A DNA stretch of 57,968 nucleotides, taken from positions 1 through 57,968 of the forward strand of contig CAYGTR010000021.1 of NCBI GenBank assembly GCA_964352855.1, written 5' to 3'. A program made the translations under genes and the position numbers. Below, piece after piece: positions 1 to 7,918 of the stretch. The first letter of the stretch is position 1. Every line of letters starts with the position of its first letter. This DNA is from Litorimonas sp964352855 (GTDB lineage Bacteria; Pseudomonadota; Alphaproteobacteria; Caulobacterales; Maricaulaceae). The notes under the pieces are model-generated. The model searched no databases and was not told where the DNA came from. It saw only the letters and a list, made by a program, of their open reading frames with translations.

Positions 1-203
1 TGGTCACTGCGGGTTGCGTGAGAGACTCTAATCCAGAGGACCTTATTCTATCCTTCGGGAGTTGGCTCTGTGTAGATCGTGGTCTGCATAATTCCGACGC
101 CCACTTGAACTTCTGGTTCACGAGGATTCTTAAATCTCCACGGACTTTATGTGGGGCCGTCACTTCAAATCCCGAAGAAAAATTGATGCGGGGCATCAAT
201 TTT
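1..203 (+). ncRNA. ssrS: Probable 6S RNA (3' part, cut by window start)
   Basis: 6S RNA binds sigma70 RNA polymerase and mimics an open promoter. No convincing protein is encoded here. The stretch carries 6S-like elements: a CTGCGGGTTGCG segment near the 5' edge and, at about 100-132, a CGACGCCCAC block followed by a small hairpin TTGAAC-ttct-GGTTCA. This resembles the 3' half of Escherichia coli 6S. The next gene is 5-formyltetrahydrofolate cyclo-ligase, the classic ssrS neighbour (ssrS-ygfA). A strong hairpin at 179-203 may be the transcript end. The 5' boundary may lie before base 1. The call rests on motif resemblance and synteny; no covariance search was possible. Confidence 0.55.
179..203 (+). 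terminator. Hairpin terminator after the 6S region
   Basis: A perfect 11-bp stem: arm AAAATTGATGC at 179-189, loop GGG at 190-192, and the complementary arm ending in TTTT at 193-203. The U run lies inside the stem rather than after it, so it may act on both strands. It would end the presumed 6S transcript well before fau. The remaining 204-435 holds no gene I can support. Confidence 0.5.
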
Positions 204-435
204 AGAGATGAGGAAGTGACGGAACGTTATTCTCGATTTCAGATATTTTAGATAAATCTTATTCAGATTGAATTTAAGCCCTCAGTATTAACCGCTAAAG
301 TTTATACTCTCTACCTGCTTTGCACCGTTATGGTATAATCGAACGTCATCGTTTAGCAGCTTTTATTGCCTTTGCTTAACTCCATGAACTAACGTAAAGT
401 TAGACATGGATATCTGGTATCGATATTAACCCCAA

Positions 436-990
436 ATGCCTACTACTTCCAAATCCACCGCACGCCTTAACGCCAAAATCCGCCGCGCTTATTGTTATAG
501 CTCTTCTGCAAGCGTGGAGCTTATCCGGCATTTCCCTGCGGCGCGGTTTCAGGGGCTTTCGGTTGCCGGTTATTGGCCTTTGCCGGATGAGATGGATATT
601 CGGCCTCTGCTGAGCGCTTTGGTCGATGCCGGTCATAAGGTGGCTTTACCTTGTCTTGTTGCCACAGGCGCGCCGCTTATTTTCCGTGAATGGGAGACGG
701 GCGATGACATGCAGCTGGGCGCGTTTGGTGTAAGAGAGCCCCTGAAAACCCGTTTGCAAGTCAAGCCGCAGCTTGTCTTACTTCCCCTGCTGGCCTTTAC
801 CCCTGATGGTAAACGTCTCGGTTATGGCGGGGGCTATTATGACCGCAGTTTAGAGGCGCTTCGCCGCGAAGGTGACGTTTTTGCTTGCGGTATCGCTTAT
901 GCTGGGCAAGAGACGCCCGACCTGCCGACGGATGAACATGATCAGCCTTTGGACGGTATTTTGACGGAACAATATTTTAGAGCGTTTTAA
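436..990 (+). CDS. fau: 5-formyltetrahydrofolate cyclo-ligase (MTHFS)
   Basis: The enzyme converts 5-formyl-THF to 5,10-methenyl-THF with ATP, returning the storage folate to the one-carbon pool in the cytoplasm. The 184-residue protein has the family signature GYGGGYYDR at residues 129-137, preceded by LLPLLAFTPDGKRLG, and a mid-protein GYWPLPDEMDIRPLL. Length is normal for the family (about 180-200). The N-terminus lacks the usual arginine-rich helix. ATG 436 is the first possible start because an in-frame stop lies at 427-429; no Shine-Dalgarno is visible, so translation may be weak or leaderless. The stop overlaps the next start by one base. The neighbouring 6S-like RNA supports the call. 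Confidence 0.93.
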   Translation: MPTTSKSTARLNAKIRRAYCYSSSASVELIRHFPAARFQGLSVAGYWPLPDEMDIRPLLSALVDAGHKVALPCLVATGAPLIFREWETGDDMQLGAFGVREPLKTRLQVKPQLVLLPLLAFTPDGKRLGYGGGYYDRSLEALRREGDVFACGIAYAGQETPDLPTDEHDQPLDGILTEQYFRAF

Positions 991-1802
991 TGCGATTAGC
1001 CTTTTTTGGAGATGTGGTCGGACGCGCAGGGCGCGAGGCCGTGACCCGGCATTTGCCGCACCTGAAAGGCAAGCTGGGCTTGGATGCTGTTGTCATCAAT
1101 GCCGAAAATGCGGCGGGTGGTTTCGGGATTACCCGCGCAACAGCTGATGAATTATTTGAAGCCGGCGCTGACGTTTTGACCCTCGGCAATCATAGTTTTG
1201 ATCAGCCCCAAGGCATTAGTGTCATTGAGAATGAAGCGCGCATTTTGCGGCCTTGTAATTATCCAATGGGACAAGTGCCGGGGCGCGGTGCAGGCTTGTT
1301 TAGCATTAACGGCTATAACCTCCTTGTGATTAACGCACATGGGCGTGTGTTTATGGACGCATTGGACGACCCTTTTGTCGCGGTGGAACGCGAGCTAAAC
1401 GCCGCGCCACTGGGCGCTGTGGCGGATGCGGTCTTGGTCGATATGCACGCCGAGGCGACGTCCGAGAAAAATGGTATGGGCTATTTTTGTGATGGGCGGG
1501 CTTCACTCGTTGTGGGGACACATCAACATGTGCCGACTGCGGATGCGCGTATCCTGCCTCAAGGCACGGGCTATCAGACGGATGCGGGGATGTGCGGCGA
1601 TTATGATTCCATTATCGGTATGGATATCGAAGAGCCATTACGTCGATTTACGACGCGTATGCGAGGCGGGAGGTTTAATCCTGCGACAGGAACGGGGACG
1701 CTTTGCGGGGTTTTTGTCGAAACCAATGCCAAAGGTCTGGCTGAAAAAATCAGCCCTATCCGCATGGGCGGTCAGTTGGCCGAAGTCATTCCGACGCTTT
1801 GA
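990..1802 (+). CDS. YmdB-family (TIGR00282) metallophosphoesterase
   Basis: A dinuclear-metal phosphodiesterase of the YmdB family; characterised members hydrolyse 2',3'-cyclic nucleotides in the cytoplasm. All expected metal ligands are visible and nearly co-numbered with Bacillus subtilis YmdB: D8 (FFGDVVGRAGR), E39-N40 (NAEN), N67-H68 (LGNHSFDQ), H153 (DMHAE), and H178 and H180 (GTHQHVPTAD). It ends with the typical TDAGMCGDYDSIIG segment. At 270 residues it is full length. The start overlaps the fau stop by one base (TAATG), which implies translational coupling. Its physiological substrate in alphaproteobacteria is not evident from sequence. Confidence 0.92.
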   Translation: MRLAFFGDVVGRAGREAVTRHLPHLKGKLGLDAVVINAENAAGGFGITRATADELFEAGADVLTLGNHSFDQPQGISVIENEARILRPCNYPMGQVPGRGAGLFSINGYNLLVINAHGRVFMDALDDPFVAVERELNAAPLGAVADAVLVDMHAEATSEKNGMGYFCDGRASLVVGTHQHVPTADARILPQGTGYQTDAGMCGDYDSIIGMDIEEPLRRFTTRMRGGRFNPATGTGTLCGVFVETNAKGLAEKISPIRMGGQLAEVIPTL

Positions 1803-1845
1803 AACTAGGTGTTTCCATCGCCTAAGTCTTTGATATAAGCACGCT

Positions 1846-2349
1846 ATGACAAAACCTGCACATTACCGCACAGCGCTTTATCCCGGCACATTTGATCCGA
1901 TGACCTTGGGCCATTTGGATATTTTGAAACGTGCCAGCCGTTTGTGTGACAAGCTGATTGTCGGTGTCGCGATTAATCGCTCGAAAAACCCACTCTTTTC
2001 TCTCGATGAGCGCGTTCAGATGGTGGAGCATGTTGTCGAGCCTTTTCGCAAGCGCATTGATGTTGAGGTCTTACCTTTTGAAGGTTTACTGATACATTTC
2101 GTTGAAAGCGTTGGGGCCAGTATGATAGTGCGCGGACTGCGGGCTGTTTCGGATTTCGAATATGAATTCCAAATGGCCGGTATGAATGATCGTTTAAACC
2201 CGAATATTGAAACTGTATTTTTAATGGCTGACCCGCAATATCAAACCATTGCTTCCCGTCTCGTAAAAGAGATCGCCCGTCTTGGCGGAGATGTCTCTCA
2301 GTTTGTAACGCCGGAGGTTGCCATACGCTTAAAGGATAGATTTACATGA
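1846..2349 (+). CDS. coaD: Pantetheine-phosphate adenylyltransferase (PPAT)
   Basis: It transfers AMP from ATP to 4'-phosphopantetheine to make dephospho-CoA, the fourth step of coenzyme A synthesis. The 167-residue protein has the nucleotidyltransferase motif T20-L-G22-H23 within YPGTFDPMTLGHLDIL, the VRGLR segment, and the C-terminal ASRLVKEIARLGGDVSQFV block equivalent to the ISSxxVRE motif. Length matches the family. The stop overlaps the start of the following cyclophilin (ATGATG), so the two are probably co-translated. panB elsewhere in this window (18673) supplies the same pathway. Confidence 0.97.
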   Translation: MTKPAHYRTALYPGTFDPMTLGHLDILKRASRLCDKLIVGVAINRSKNPLFSLDERVQMVEHVVEPFRKRIDVEVLPFEGLLIHFVESVGASMIVRGLRAVSDFEYEFQMAGMNDRLNPNIETVFLMADPQYQTIASRLVKEIARLGGDVSQFVTPEVAIRLKDRFT

Positions 2350-3245
2350 TGAAACGATTTGTATTTGGCCTTGCGCTCTCAACGGCTTTGGCAAGTTCAG
2401 CTTGTTCGGCGCAAGAAAATGTCAGCGACGCCGTTGCAAATATTGCGCCTGAAGGTATGTCTGTGCCGGCAGAGGCATGGCGCATAGTTGACCCCGAAAG
2501 TCTGATAATCATTGATACAGCCTATGGTCAAATCGGTGTGGAGCTTTATCCTGAAATTGCGCCTGCCCATACAACACAGGTTAAAGCGCTTGCGCGAGCC
2601 GGTTTTTATGACAATGTCAAATTTCATCGCGTAATTGACGGGTTTATGAACCAGACCGGTGACGGCGCCAATGGCGACGGCACAGGCGATTCTGATTTGC
2701 CTGATCTTCCGGGTGAATTTACATTCCGCCGTGACGAGTCCATGCCAGTAACACTAGTTGGTGCACGCCAAGAGGGCGACCGTCAGATCGATGTCGGCTT
2801 TTACAAAGCCTTGCCGGTCGCGACGCAGCCGACTGCGCAGGCAATGTTAACCGTCGATGGAAAAGTCGGGGCCTTTGGTCTCCATTGTCGGGGTGTCACA
2901 TCTATGGCACGGACGAGCGATCCGAATTCTGCTAACAGCCAGTTTTTCCTTATGCGGGATCAAGCGTCTCACCTGGATGCGCAATATTCCATTTGGGGGA
3001 ATACGGTCATGGGACATGAACATTTGCGTCGTTTCAAAGTCGGTACTGTCGGGGATGATGGGTTTGTGCCTGATCAAATGAATACGGTGCGTGTCGCGGC
3101 GGATCTGCCCGAAGACGAGCGCCCAACCGTTCAAGTTATGAAAACAGGACATCCTGCTTTCCAAAATTTCTTAAAAACACAGAAAAAACCAGATGGAACA
3201 TTCCCTGATGTCTGTGACATCTCTGTTCCAAGCCAAATTTTATAA
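2346..3245 (+). CDS. Exported peptidyl-prolyl cis-trans isomerase (cyclophilin)
   Basis: A periplasmic cyclophilin that should catalyse proline isomerisation during folding of exported proteins. Residues 1-19 are a signal sequence (KRFVFGLALSTALASSA) followed by C20; the lipobox is weak because -3 is Ser, so a lipoprotein or a soluble product is possible. The cyclophilin core shows KFHRVIDGFMNQTGD with the catalytic Arg, NSANSQFFLM, and SIWGNTVMG. Between the first and second core halves there is an insertion of roughly 60 residues (from about 118), making it 299 residues against about 160-190 for a minimal cyclophilin. Its ATG overlaps the coaD stop. Confidence 0.9.
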   Translation: MMKRFVFGLALSTALASSACSAQENVSDAVANIAPEGMSVPAEAWRIVDPESLIIIDTAYGQIGVELYPEIAPAHTTQVKALARAGFYDNVKFHRVIDGFMNQTGDGANGDGTGDSDLPDLPGEFTFRRDESMPVTLVGARQEGDRQIDVGFYKALPVATQPTAQAMLTVDGKVGAFGLHCRGVTSMARTSDPNSANSQFFLMRDQASHLDAQYSIWGNTVMGHEHLRRFKVGTVGDDGFVPDQMNTVRVAADLPEDERPTVQVMKTGHPAFQNFLKTQKKPDGTFPDVCDISVPSQIL

Positions 3246-3263
3246 TCCTAACGAAAGAGACCC

Positions 3264-3728
3264 ATGTCTGAAAAACTTATCATTACTGTCGACGCAAATG
3301 ACGGAAATCCCGGCGACGTCACAATCCTGCTGCGCCCTGATTTAGCCCCGAAACATGTCGAGCAAATCACAAGCTTGGCCAAAGACGGCTTCTATGACGG
3401 TCTGACATTCCACCGTGTTATTGATGGATTTATGGCCCAAGGCGGCTGTCCGGACGGCACAGGCATGGGTGGTGCGAAGAAAAATATTCCGGCGGAATTT
3501 AACCGTCATCCGCATATGGAAGGTGTTTGTTCTATGGCGCGTTCGCAAAATCCAAACTCAGCCTCTAGCCAGTTTTTTATCTGCTTGGATGATGCCTCAT
3601 TCTTAGATGGTCAATATACAGTCTGGGGTGAAGTCGAGAGCGGCATGGAACTTGTTCACGCACTTCCCAAAGGTGAGCCGCCCCGTATGCCCGGAAAAAT
3701 CGTCAAAATGACGGTTGTTGACGCCTAA
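3264..3728 (+). CDS. Cytoplasmic peptidyl-prolyl cis-trans isomerase (PpiB-like)
   Basis: A compact 154-residue cyclophilin without a signal peptide, so it is expected in the cytoplasm. Core motifs are complete: LTFHRVIDGFMAQGGCPDGTG with the catalytic Arg, MARSQNPNSASSQFFICL, FLDGQYTVWGEV, and the closing MTVVDA. The start is preceded by a good ribosome site (AACGAAAGAGACCC). It lies 18 bp after the exported cyclophilin and 17 bp before queA, so the paralogous pair (one secreted, one cytoplasmic) and the queuosine genes appear to form one operon. Confidence 0.93.
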   Translation: MSEKLIITVDANDGNPGDVTILLRPDLAPKHVEQITSLAKDGFYDGLTFHRVIDGFMAQGGCPDGTGMGGAKKNIPAEFNRHPHMEGVCSMARSQNPNSASSQFFICLDDASFLDGQYTVWGEVESGMELVHALPKGEPPRMPGKIVKMTVVDA

Positions 3729-3745
3729 ACACAAGGGCAGTCCAT

Positions 3746-4801
3746 ATGGACGTCTCTCTTTTTGATTTTAACCTGCCGGAGGCCGCAATTGCGTTGCGGC
3801 CGGCCGTTCCGCGCGACTCCGCCAAGCTGCTACAGGTGGGTGTGGGCGGTGTGCTTACGGGCCATCAGGTTTTTGATTTACCATCGCTTTTACGCGCAGG
3901 TGATGTGCTGGTTCTGAATGAGACCAAGGTTTTTGCGGCGGCCTTGAAAGGCGAACGCGCGGCGCGTGAACATGGCGGCGGTGGTGATGTGACTCTTGAT
4001 GTTAATCTGCATACGCCCATGGGGGAGACAGCTTGGCGCGCTTTTGTGAGACCTGCCAAACGGCTTCGTGTAGGCGATATTTTGACATTCTCTGCCGATC
4101 TAAAAGCGACCGTCATTGATAAACAAGAGGGCGGGGATGTCGGTCTCGCATTTATCTGTGAAGGGGATTTGATGACGGCGATCAATGCGGCGGGTCATGC
4201 ACCTTTGCCGCCTTATATTGCACGCAAACGCGCGCCTGATGCGCAGGACGTAGAGGATTACCAGACAATATATGCCAATGAAGAGGGATCTGTGGCCGCG
4301 CCAACGGCAGGGCTTCACTTTACGCCCGGCACATTCGCTAAATTAGAGGCGAAAGGCGTTCAGATTGAACGGTTGACGCTCCATGTGGGGGCAGGGACGT
4401 TTCTGCCTGTAAAGTCTGACGATACAGATGATCACATCATGCATGCCGAGCGCTATTCAATCTCTCAGGAAACAGCGGCAAGAATAAATCAGGCAAAACA
4501 AGATGGACGCCGTATCATATCTGTCGGGACGACATCCTTGCGGGCTTTGGAGAGTGCCGCTGACGAGAAAGGGGTGTTACAGGCGGGTTCTGCCGAAACC
4601 GATATCTTCCTGACCCCCGGCTCTGAATTTAAAATTATTGACGCCCTGATGACCAATTTCCATCTCCCCAAATCGACCCTATTTATGTTGGTCAGCGCGA
4701 TTGCAGGCCTTGATGTGATACAGGCGGCTTATGCCTATGCGATTGAGAACAATTATCGGTTTTATTCTTATGGCGACAGCAGCCTGATCTGGAAGGCCTA
4801 G
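3746..4801 (+). CDS. queA: tRNA preQ1(34) S-adenosylmethionine ribosyltransferase-isomerase
   Basis: It transfers and isomerises the ribosyl moiety of SAM onto preQ1 at tRNA position 34, giving epoxyqueuosine. The 351-residue protein has family blocks FDFNLPEAAIALRPAVPRDSA near the N-terminus, AAPTAGLHFT, LTLHVGAGTFLPVK, SVGTTSLRALES and NFHLPKSTLFMLVSA. Length is as expected. The stop at 4799-4801 is followed one base later by the tgt ATG, so the two queuosine steps are translationally linked. Residues 60-140 have a normal but basic loop (RAAREHGGGG). No unusual features. Confidence 0.97.
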   Translation: MDVSLFDFNLPEAAIALRPAVPRDSAKLLQVGVGGVLTGHQVFDLPSLLRAGDVLVLNETKVFAAALKGERAAREHGGGGDVTLDVNLHTPMGETAWRAFVRPAKRLRVGDILTFSADLKATVIDKQEGGDVGLAFICEGDLMTAINAAGHAPLPPYIARKRAPDAQDVEDYQTIYANEEGSVAAPTAGLHFTPGTFAKLEAKGVQIERLTLHVGAGTFLPVKSDDTDDHIMHAERYSISQETAARINQAKQDGRRIISVGTTSLRALESAADEKGVLQAGSAETDIFLTPGSEFKIIDALMTNFHLPKSTLFMLVSAIAGLDVIQAAYAYAIENNYRFYSYGDSSLIWKA

Positions 4802-4802
4802 C

Positions 4803-5927
4803 ATGGCGACCTTTCCTTTTAATATTCATGCCACACAGGGCAAAGCGCGCACAGGTGTTCTTAAAACGCCGCGTGGCGATATTCGCACGCCGGCTTTTAT
4901 GCCTGTTGGCACAGCGGGAACTGTTAAAGGTGTTTACATGGATCAAGTGCGGTCTGCGGGGGCCGATATTATCTTGGGTAATACCTATCATCTCATGTTG
5001 CGTCCGGGCGCAGAGCGAGTCGCGAAGATGGGTGGTTTACATAAATTTGGAGGATGGACAGGCCCGATATTGACGGATTCGGGCGGGTTTCAGGTTTGGT
5101 CGCTCTCTAAATTACGCAAGATGACAGAAAAGGGTGTTGAATTTCAAAGTCATTTGGACGGAAGCCGGCACATGCTGACGCCAGAACGCTCGATTGAAAT
5201 TCAAGCAGATCTTTTAGGTGCCGATATTTCCATGCAACTCGATGAATGTACGCCGTTTCCGTCTACGCATGAGCAAGCGTCTAAGTCTATGGAGTTATCT
5301 TTGCGTTGGGGGCAACGCTCATTGGCTGCTTTCGGCGAGCGTGAGTCACAAACGCTTTTTGCGATTGTTCAGGGTTCCACCTTTCCTGATCTGAGACAAA
5401 AATCCGCAGAGGCCAGTATCGCTGAACAAACCGCCGGTGGCTATGGTGGTTTTGCGATTGGTGGTTTGGCCGTTGGTGAGGGGCATGAGACGATGTGCGA
5501 GGTTTTGGACTATACGACACAGTATTTGCCGGAAGATCGTCCGCGTTATCTCATGGGCGTGGGGAAACCTATTGACCTCGTGGAAGCCGTCGCGCGGGGC
5601 GTTGACATGTTTGATTGCGTGATACCGACCCGGTCGGGTCGTCATGGCCAAGTCTGGACGGATCGAGGGCCCTATAATATTAAACGCGCTGAATTTGCCG
5701 AGGATGAGAGCCCTCTTAACAATGAGATTGATTGCGAAGCCTCGCAACATTATTCAAAGGCTTATATCCATCATCTCGTGCGCTCAAAAGAGATGTTGGG
5801 CGGTATGATTCTCAGCTGGCATAATATTGCTTATTTTGAAGACTTGATGTCACGCATACGTTTGGCAATAGCCGAGCAGCGCTTTGACGCTTTCATCAAA
5901 ACCTTTCGAGAGAATTGGCAGGGCTGA
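4803..5927 (+). CDS. tgt: tRNA-guanine(34) transglycosylase
   Basis: It exchanges guanine 34 for preQ1 in tRNAs with GUN anticodons, the step before QueA. The 374-residue protein keeps the catalytic Asp92 (TDSGGFQVW), Asp271 (FDCVIPTR), the substrate loop LDECTPFP and IGGLAVGE at 219-226. The zinc site is unusual. The normal C-x-C-x-x-C followed by His 26 residues later is here I309-D-C311-E-A-S314 with H340, so two of four ligands are Ile and Ser while one Cys and the His remain. The start lies one base after the queA stop. The enzyme is otherwise complete. Confidence 0.96.
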   Translation: MATFPFNIHATQGKARTGVLKTPRGDIRTPAFMPVGTAGTVKGVYMDQVRSAGADIILGNTYHLMLRPGAERVAKMGGLHKFGGWTGPILTDSGGFQVWSLSKLRKMTEKGVEFQSHLDGSRHMLTPERSIEIQADLLGADISMQLDECTPFPSTHEQASKSMELSLRWGQRSLAAFGERESQTLFAIVQGSTFPDLRQKSAEASIAEQTAGGYGGFAIGGLAVGEGHETMCEVLDYTTQYLPEDRPRYLMGVGKPIDLVEAVARGVDMFDCVIPTRSGRHGQVWTDRGPYNIKRAEFAEDESPLNNEIDCEASQHYSKAYIHHLVRSKEMLGGMILSWHNIAYFEDLMSRIRLAIAEQRFDAFIKTFRENWQG

Positions 5928-5967
5928 TATTCACTGAAATAGAACGAAATAACGCACAGTTTTGGGC

Positions 5968-5996
5968 TTGACTGTCAAATCTGCCCCGCATAGGTA
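5968..5996 (+). promoter_or_regulatory. Sigma70-type promoter for tRNA-Lys
   Basis: A -35 box TTGACT at 5968-5973, a 17-bp spacer, and a -10 box TAGGTA at 5991-5996. Transcription would start around 6003, about 11 bases before the tRNA. Spacing is ideal, and the -10 is a moderate match. Confidence 0.6.
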
Positions 5997-6013
5997 ACGC
6001 CACGCTTTGAAAA

Positions 6014-6089
6014 GCGCCCGTAGCTCAGTTGGTAGAGCGCCTCACTTTTAATGAGGATGTCCACGGTTCGAGTCCGTGCGGGCGTACCA
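6014..6089 (+). tRNA. tRNA-Lys (anticodon TTT)
   Basis: A complete 76-nt cloverleaf with encoded CCA. The acceptor stem GCGCCCG pairs with CGGGCGT (G1-U72 wobble). The D arm is GCTC/GAGC and the anticodon stem CCTCA/TGAGG has loop CTTTTAA, giving anticodon TTT for lysine. The T stem is CACGG/CCGTG with TTCGAGT. It stands alone between tgt and the OmpA gene with its own promoter. Confidence 0.97.
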
Positions 6090-6366
6090 TCATCCTTAAA
6101 TAATTAGCTTCCAAAATCATGCTTTGATAAAAAGCTAATGATTAGAATCGCTTAGGTGACTGGGCAAAACTGAATTGTGGCGAAAAAAAGTGATGCATTT
6201 TCGCAACTTTTTATAAAAAACCTTTTAAAATATTACAAATAGGCTTAATGAACTATGGCCACACGGAACCATTTCGTGATAGAGCAGTATTAGATGTGTT
6301 GCATAAGATATGCGGCAATCGCAATATTAACAGAAATGGCTCTGACCATTGACGGAGGAAAATATC
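6090..6366 (+). other. Gene-free leader between tRNA-Lys and the OmpA gene
   Basis: This AT-rich stretch of 277 bp holds no open frame of note. It contains imperfect inverted segments (AATTAGCTT at about 6101 and AAGCTAAT at about 6131) and A/T tracts at 6180-6240. A leading GGAGG at 6353-6358 serves the next gene. It presumably carries the OmpA promoter and a long 5' UTR, but I cannot assign -35/-10 boxes with confidence. Confidence 0.4.
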
Positions 6367-7731
6367 ATGAAGCAGAAGCTTCTCTTTGCAGCGGCGACAG
6401 CCGCCCTGATGGCGGCGCCATCACTCGCAGCCGCTCAAGATAGCGGTTGGTATCTTCGTGGTAACGCAGGTTACGGTGCTCATACTGACGCGGAATTTAC
6501 TGACGGAATGGTCGGAGATGTCGAATCAGAAGGTAATGCCGCATTCTCACTCGGCTTGGGTTATGAATTTGGAAATAACTGGCGTCTTGAGCTTGACGGT
6601 ACATCGCTATGGACTGACTTAGGTGCAATTGACTCATTGCCAAATAGTTCCGCAGATCTTCGCACTAATGCAGTTATGTTAAATGCGATTTATGATTTTA
6701 ACGATTTTGGCAGTTGGGAACCTTATGTCGGTGCAGGTATTGGTTTCGTTGAAGGCAAAATTTCTGCTCAGGCTAATGATTTTCCTTCTGCTGCGATAGG
6801 AACCCCGGGTGCTGTTCTTGTATCTTCAACTGCTTGCCCTGGCACTCCTAATGGTTCAGATGTATTTTCTTGCACTGTTTCAGACCGCCAAAGTAATCTA
6901 GGTTGGCAAGTTCTTGCTGGATTAGGTTATGCTATCACAGATAATCTAACATGGGATACGCACTATAAATACATGAGTAGTGGCGATGTTGCTGTTGATG
7001 GCGATCGCTCAAACGTTACTTTCGGAACATCAAACCAATTTACAACTAACTTGGAAGATGTCGGTGCACACACACTTCTTACAGGTTTCCGTTATCGCTT
7101 TGGTGGTTCAACGCCTCCGCCGCCTCCGCCGGCCCCTGTTGCTGACGTTGAGTGTTGGAATGGATCTATGGTTTTCAATGCAAACCAGTGTCCGCCAGAA
7201 CCAGCGCCTGAGCCTACAATTGCTTGTTGGGATGGTTCTATGGTATTTAACGCCGCAGAATGTCCGGTTCAGCCAACATATACATGTTGGGATGGCACAA
7301 TCGTTTATGATGAAGCCACATGTCCTGCAAACACAACACGCACGCAGACAACGATTGCTTCGCTTTGTGGAAGCCAGTTCCGTCAAGAAATCATTTATTA
7401 TGAATTTGACCAAGGACAGTCTGCTGAAACACGTAACACAATCAACCGTATCCTTGATATCGGTCAATTCTGTAGCGTCGATAACATTCGCGTTGTGGGT
7501 CACACAGACTCATCAGGCTCAGCGGCTTACAACTTAGCGCTTTCCAAGCGTCGTGCAAAAGATGCGCGTGACGAATTGGTTCGCCAAGGTGTCAACGAAG
7601 CTATGATCACATCAGAAGGTAAAGGCGAAACAGAATTGTTCGTTCAAACCGGTGATGGTGTCAAAGAGCAACTTAACCGTCGCACAGAAGTTCTAATTTC
7701 ATTGTCTGAAACAGGCGGTGTTATCAACTAA
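6367..7731 (+). CDS. OmpA-family outer-membrane protein with cysteine-repeat linker
   Basis: It probably anchors the outer membrane to peptidoglycan. From ATG 6367 (GGAGGA 8 bases upstream) it has 454 residues: signal peptide 1-23 (ends AAAQ), an eight-strand OmpA-like barrel to about residue 252 ending FRYRFGG, a proline run, three tandem CW-[DN]-G-x5-x5-CP repeats (about 262-320), and an OmpA C-terminal peptidoglycan-binding domain. That domain has IYYEFDQGQ, VVGHTDSSGSAAYN, LSKRRA and GKGETE. The barrel also has two cysteines (about 155 and 167). An alternative TTG start at 6349 adds six residues and is less likely. A terminator follows directly. Confidence 0.92.
   Translation: MKQKLLFAAATAALMAAPSLAAAQDSGWYLRGNAGYGAHTDAEFTDGMVGDVESEGNAAFSLGLGYEFGNNWRLELDGTSLWTDLGAIDSLPNSSADLRTNAVMLNAIYDFNDFGSWEPYVGAGIGFVEGKISAQANDFPSAAIGTPGAVLVSSTACPGTPNGSDVFSCTVSDRQSNLGWQVLAGLGYAITDNLTWDTHYKYMSSGDVAVDGDRSNVTFGTSNQFTTNLEDVGAHTLLTGFRYRFGGSTPPPPPPAPVADVECWNGSMVFNANQCPPEPAPEPTIACWDGSMVFNAAECPVQPTYTCWDGTIVYDEATCPANTTRTQTTIASLCGSQFRQEIIYYEFDQGQSAETRNTINRILDIGQFCSVDNIRVVGHTDSSGSAAYNLALSKRRAKDARDELVRQGVNEAMITSEGKGETELFVQTGDGVKEQLNRRTEVLISLSETGGVIN
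7153..7326 (+). repeat. Three tandem CW...CP coding repeats in the OmpA linker
   Basis: Units of 42 bp at 7153-7194, 7225-7266 and 7285-7326 each encode 14 residues of the form C-W-[ND]-G-[ST]-[MI]-V-[FY]-[ND]-x-x-x-C-P. Unit starts are 72 and 60 bp apart, with Pro/Glu/Thr-rich spacers between. The paired cysteines in each unit suggest small disulfide-closed loops in the periplasm. Confidence 0.85.
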
Positions 7732-7753
7732 GCCTCGGCTTATATCGATATAG

Positions 7754-7781
7754 AAAAGCCCGGTTTATCCGGGCTTTTTTT
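7754..7781 (+). terminator. Rho-independent terminator after the OmpA gene
   Basis: Stem AAAAGCCCGG / CCGGGCTTTT with a TTTAT loop, followed by a T run to 7781. The A run before the stem means it can also work on the minus strand, where it would stop transcripts from the phenylalanine hydroxylase gene. Confidence 0.9.
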
Positions 7782-7918
7782 ATGGCCTATCTAGGTTTGA
7801 CTGTGACTCTAACGAACAAGATAATTGTGTTTGAGATTTAAACGTGTTTTTGCGCGCTCATATATACAAGCTGAGGTTTGATGTAATAAGAAGGCCGGGC
7901 AAAGTCTTGATTTTTTTT

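Noticed and set aside
18..251. 77-codon open frame in the 6S region
   Set aside because: No ribosome site, runs through the terminator hairpin, and no protein-like features.
1426..1833. 135-codon frame overlapping the YmdB-family gene
   Set aside because: Alternative frame of a gene with every metal ligand conserved.
6980..7537. 185-codon open frame in another frame of the OmpA gene
   Set aside because: Shadow created by the repeat region; the OmpA frame has signal peptide, domains and terminator.
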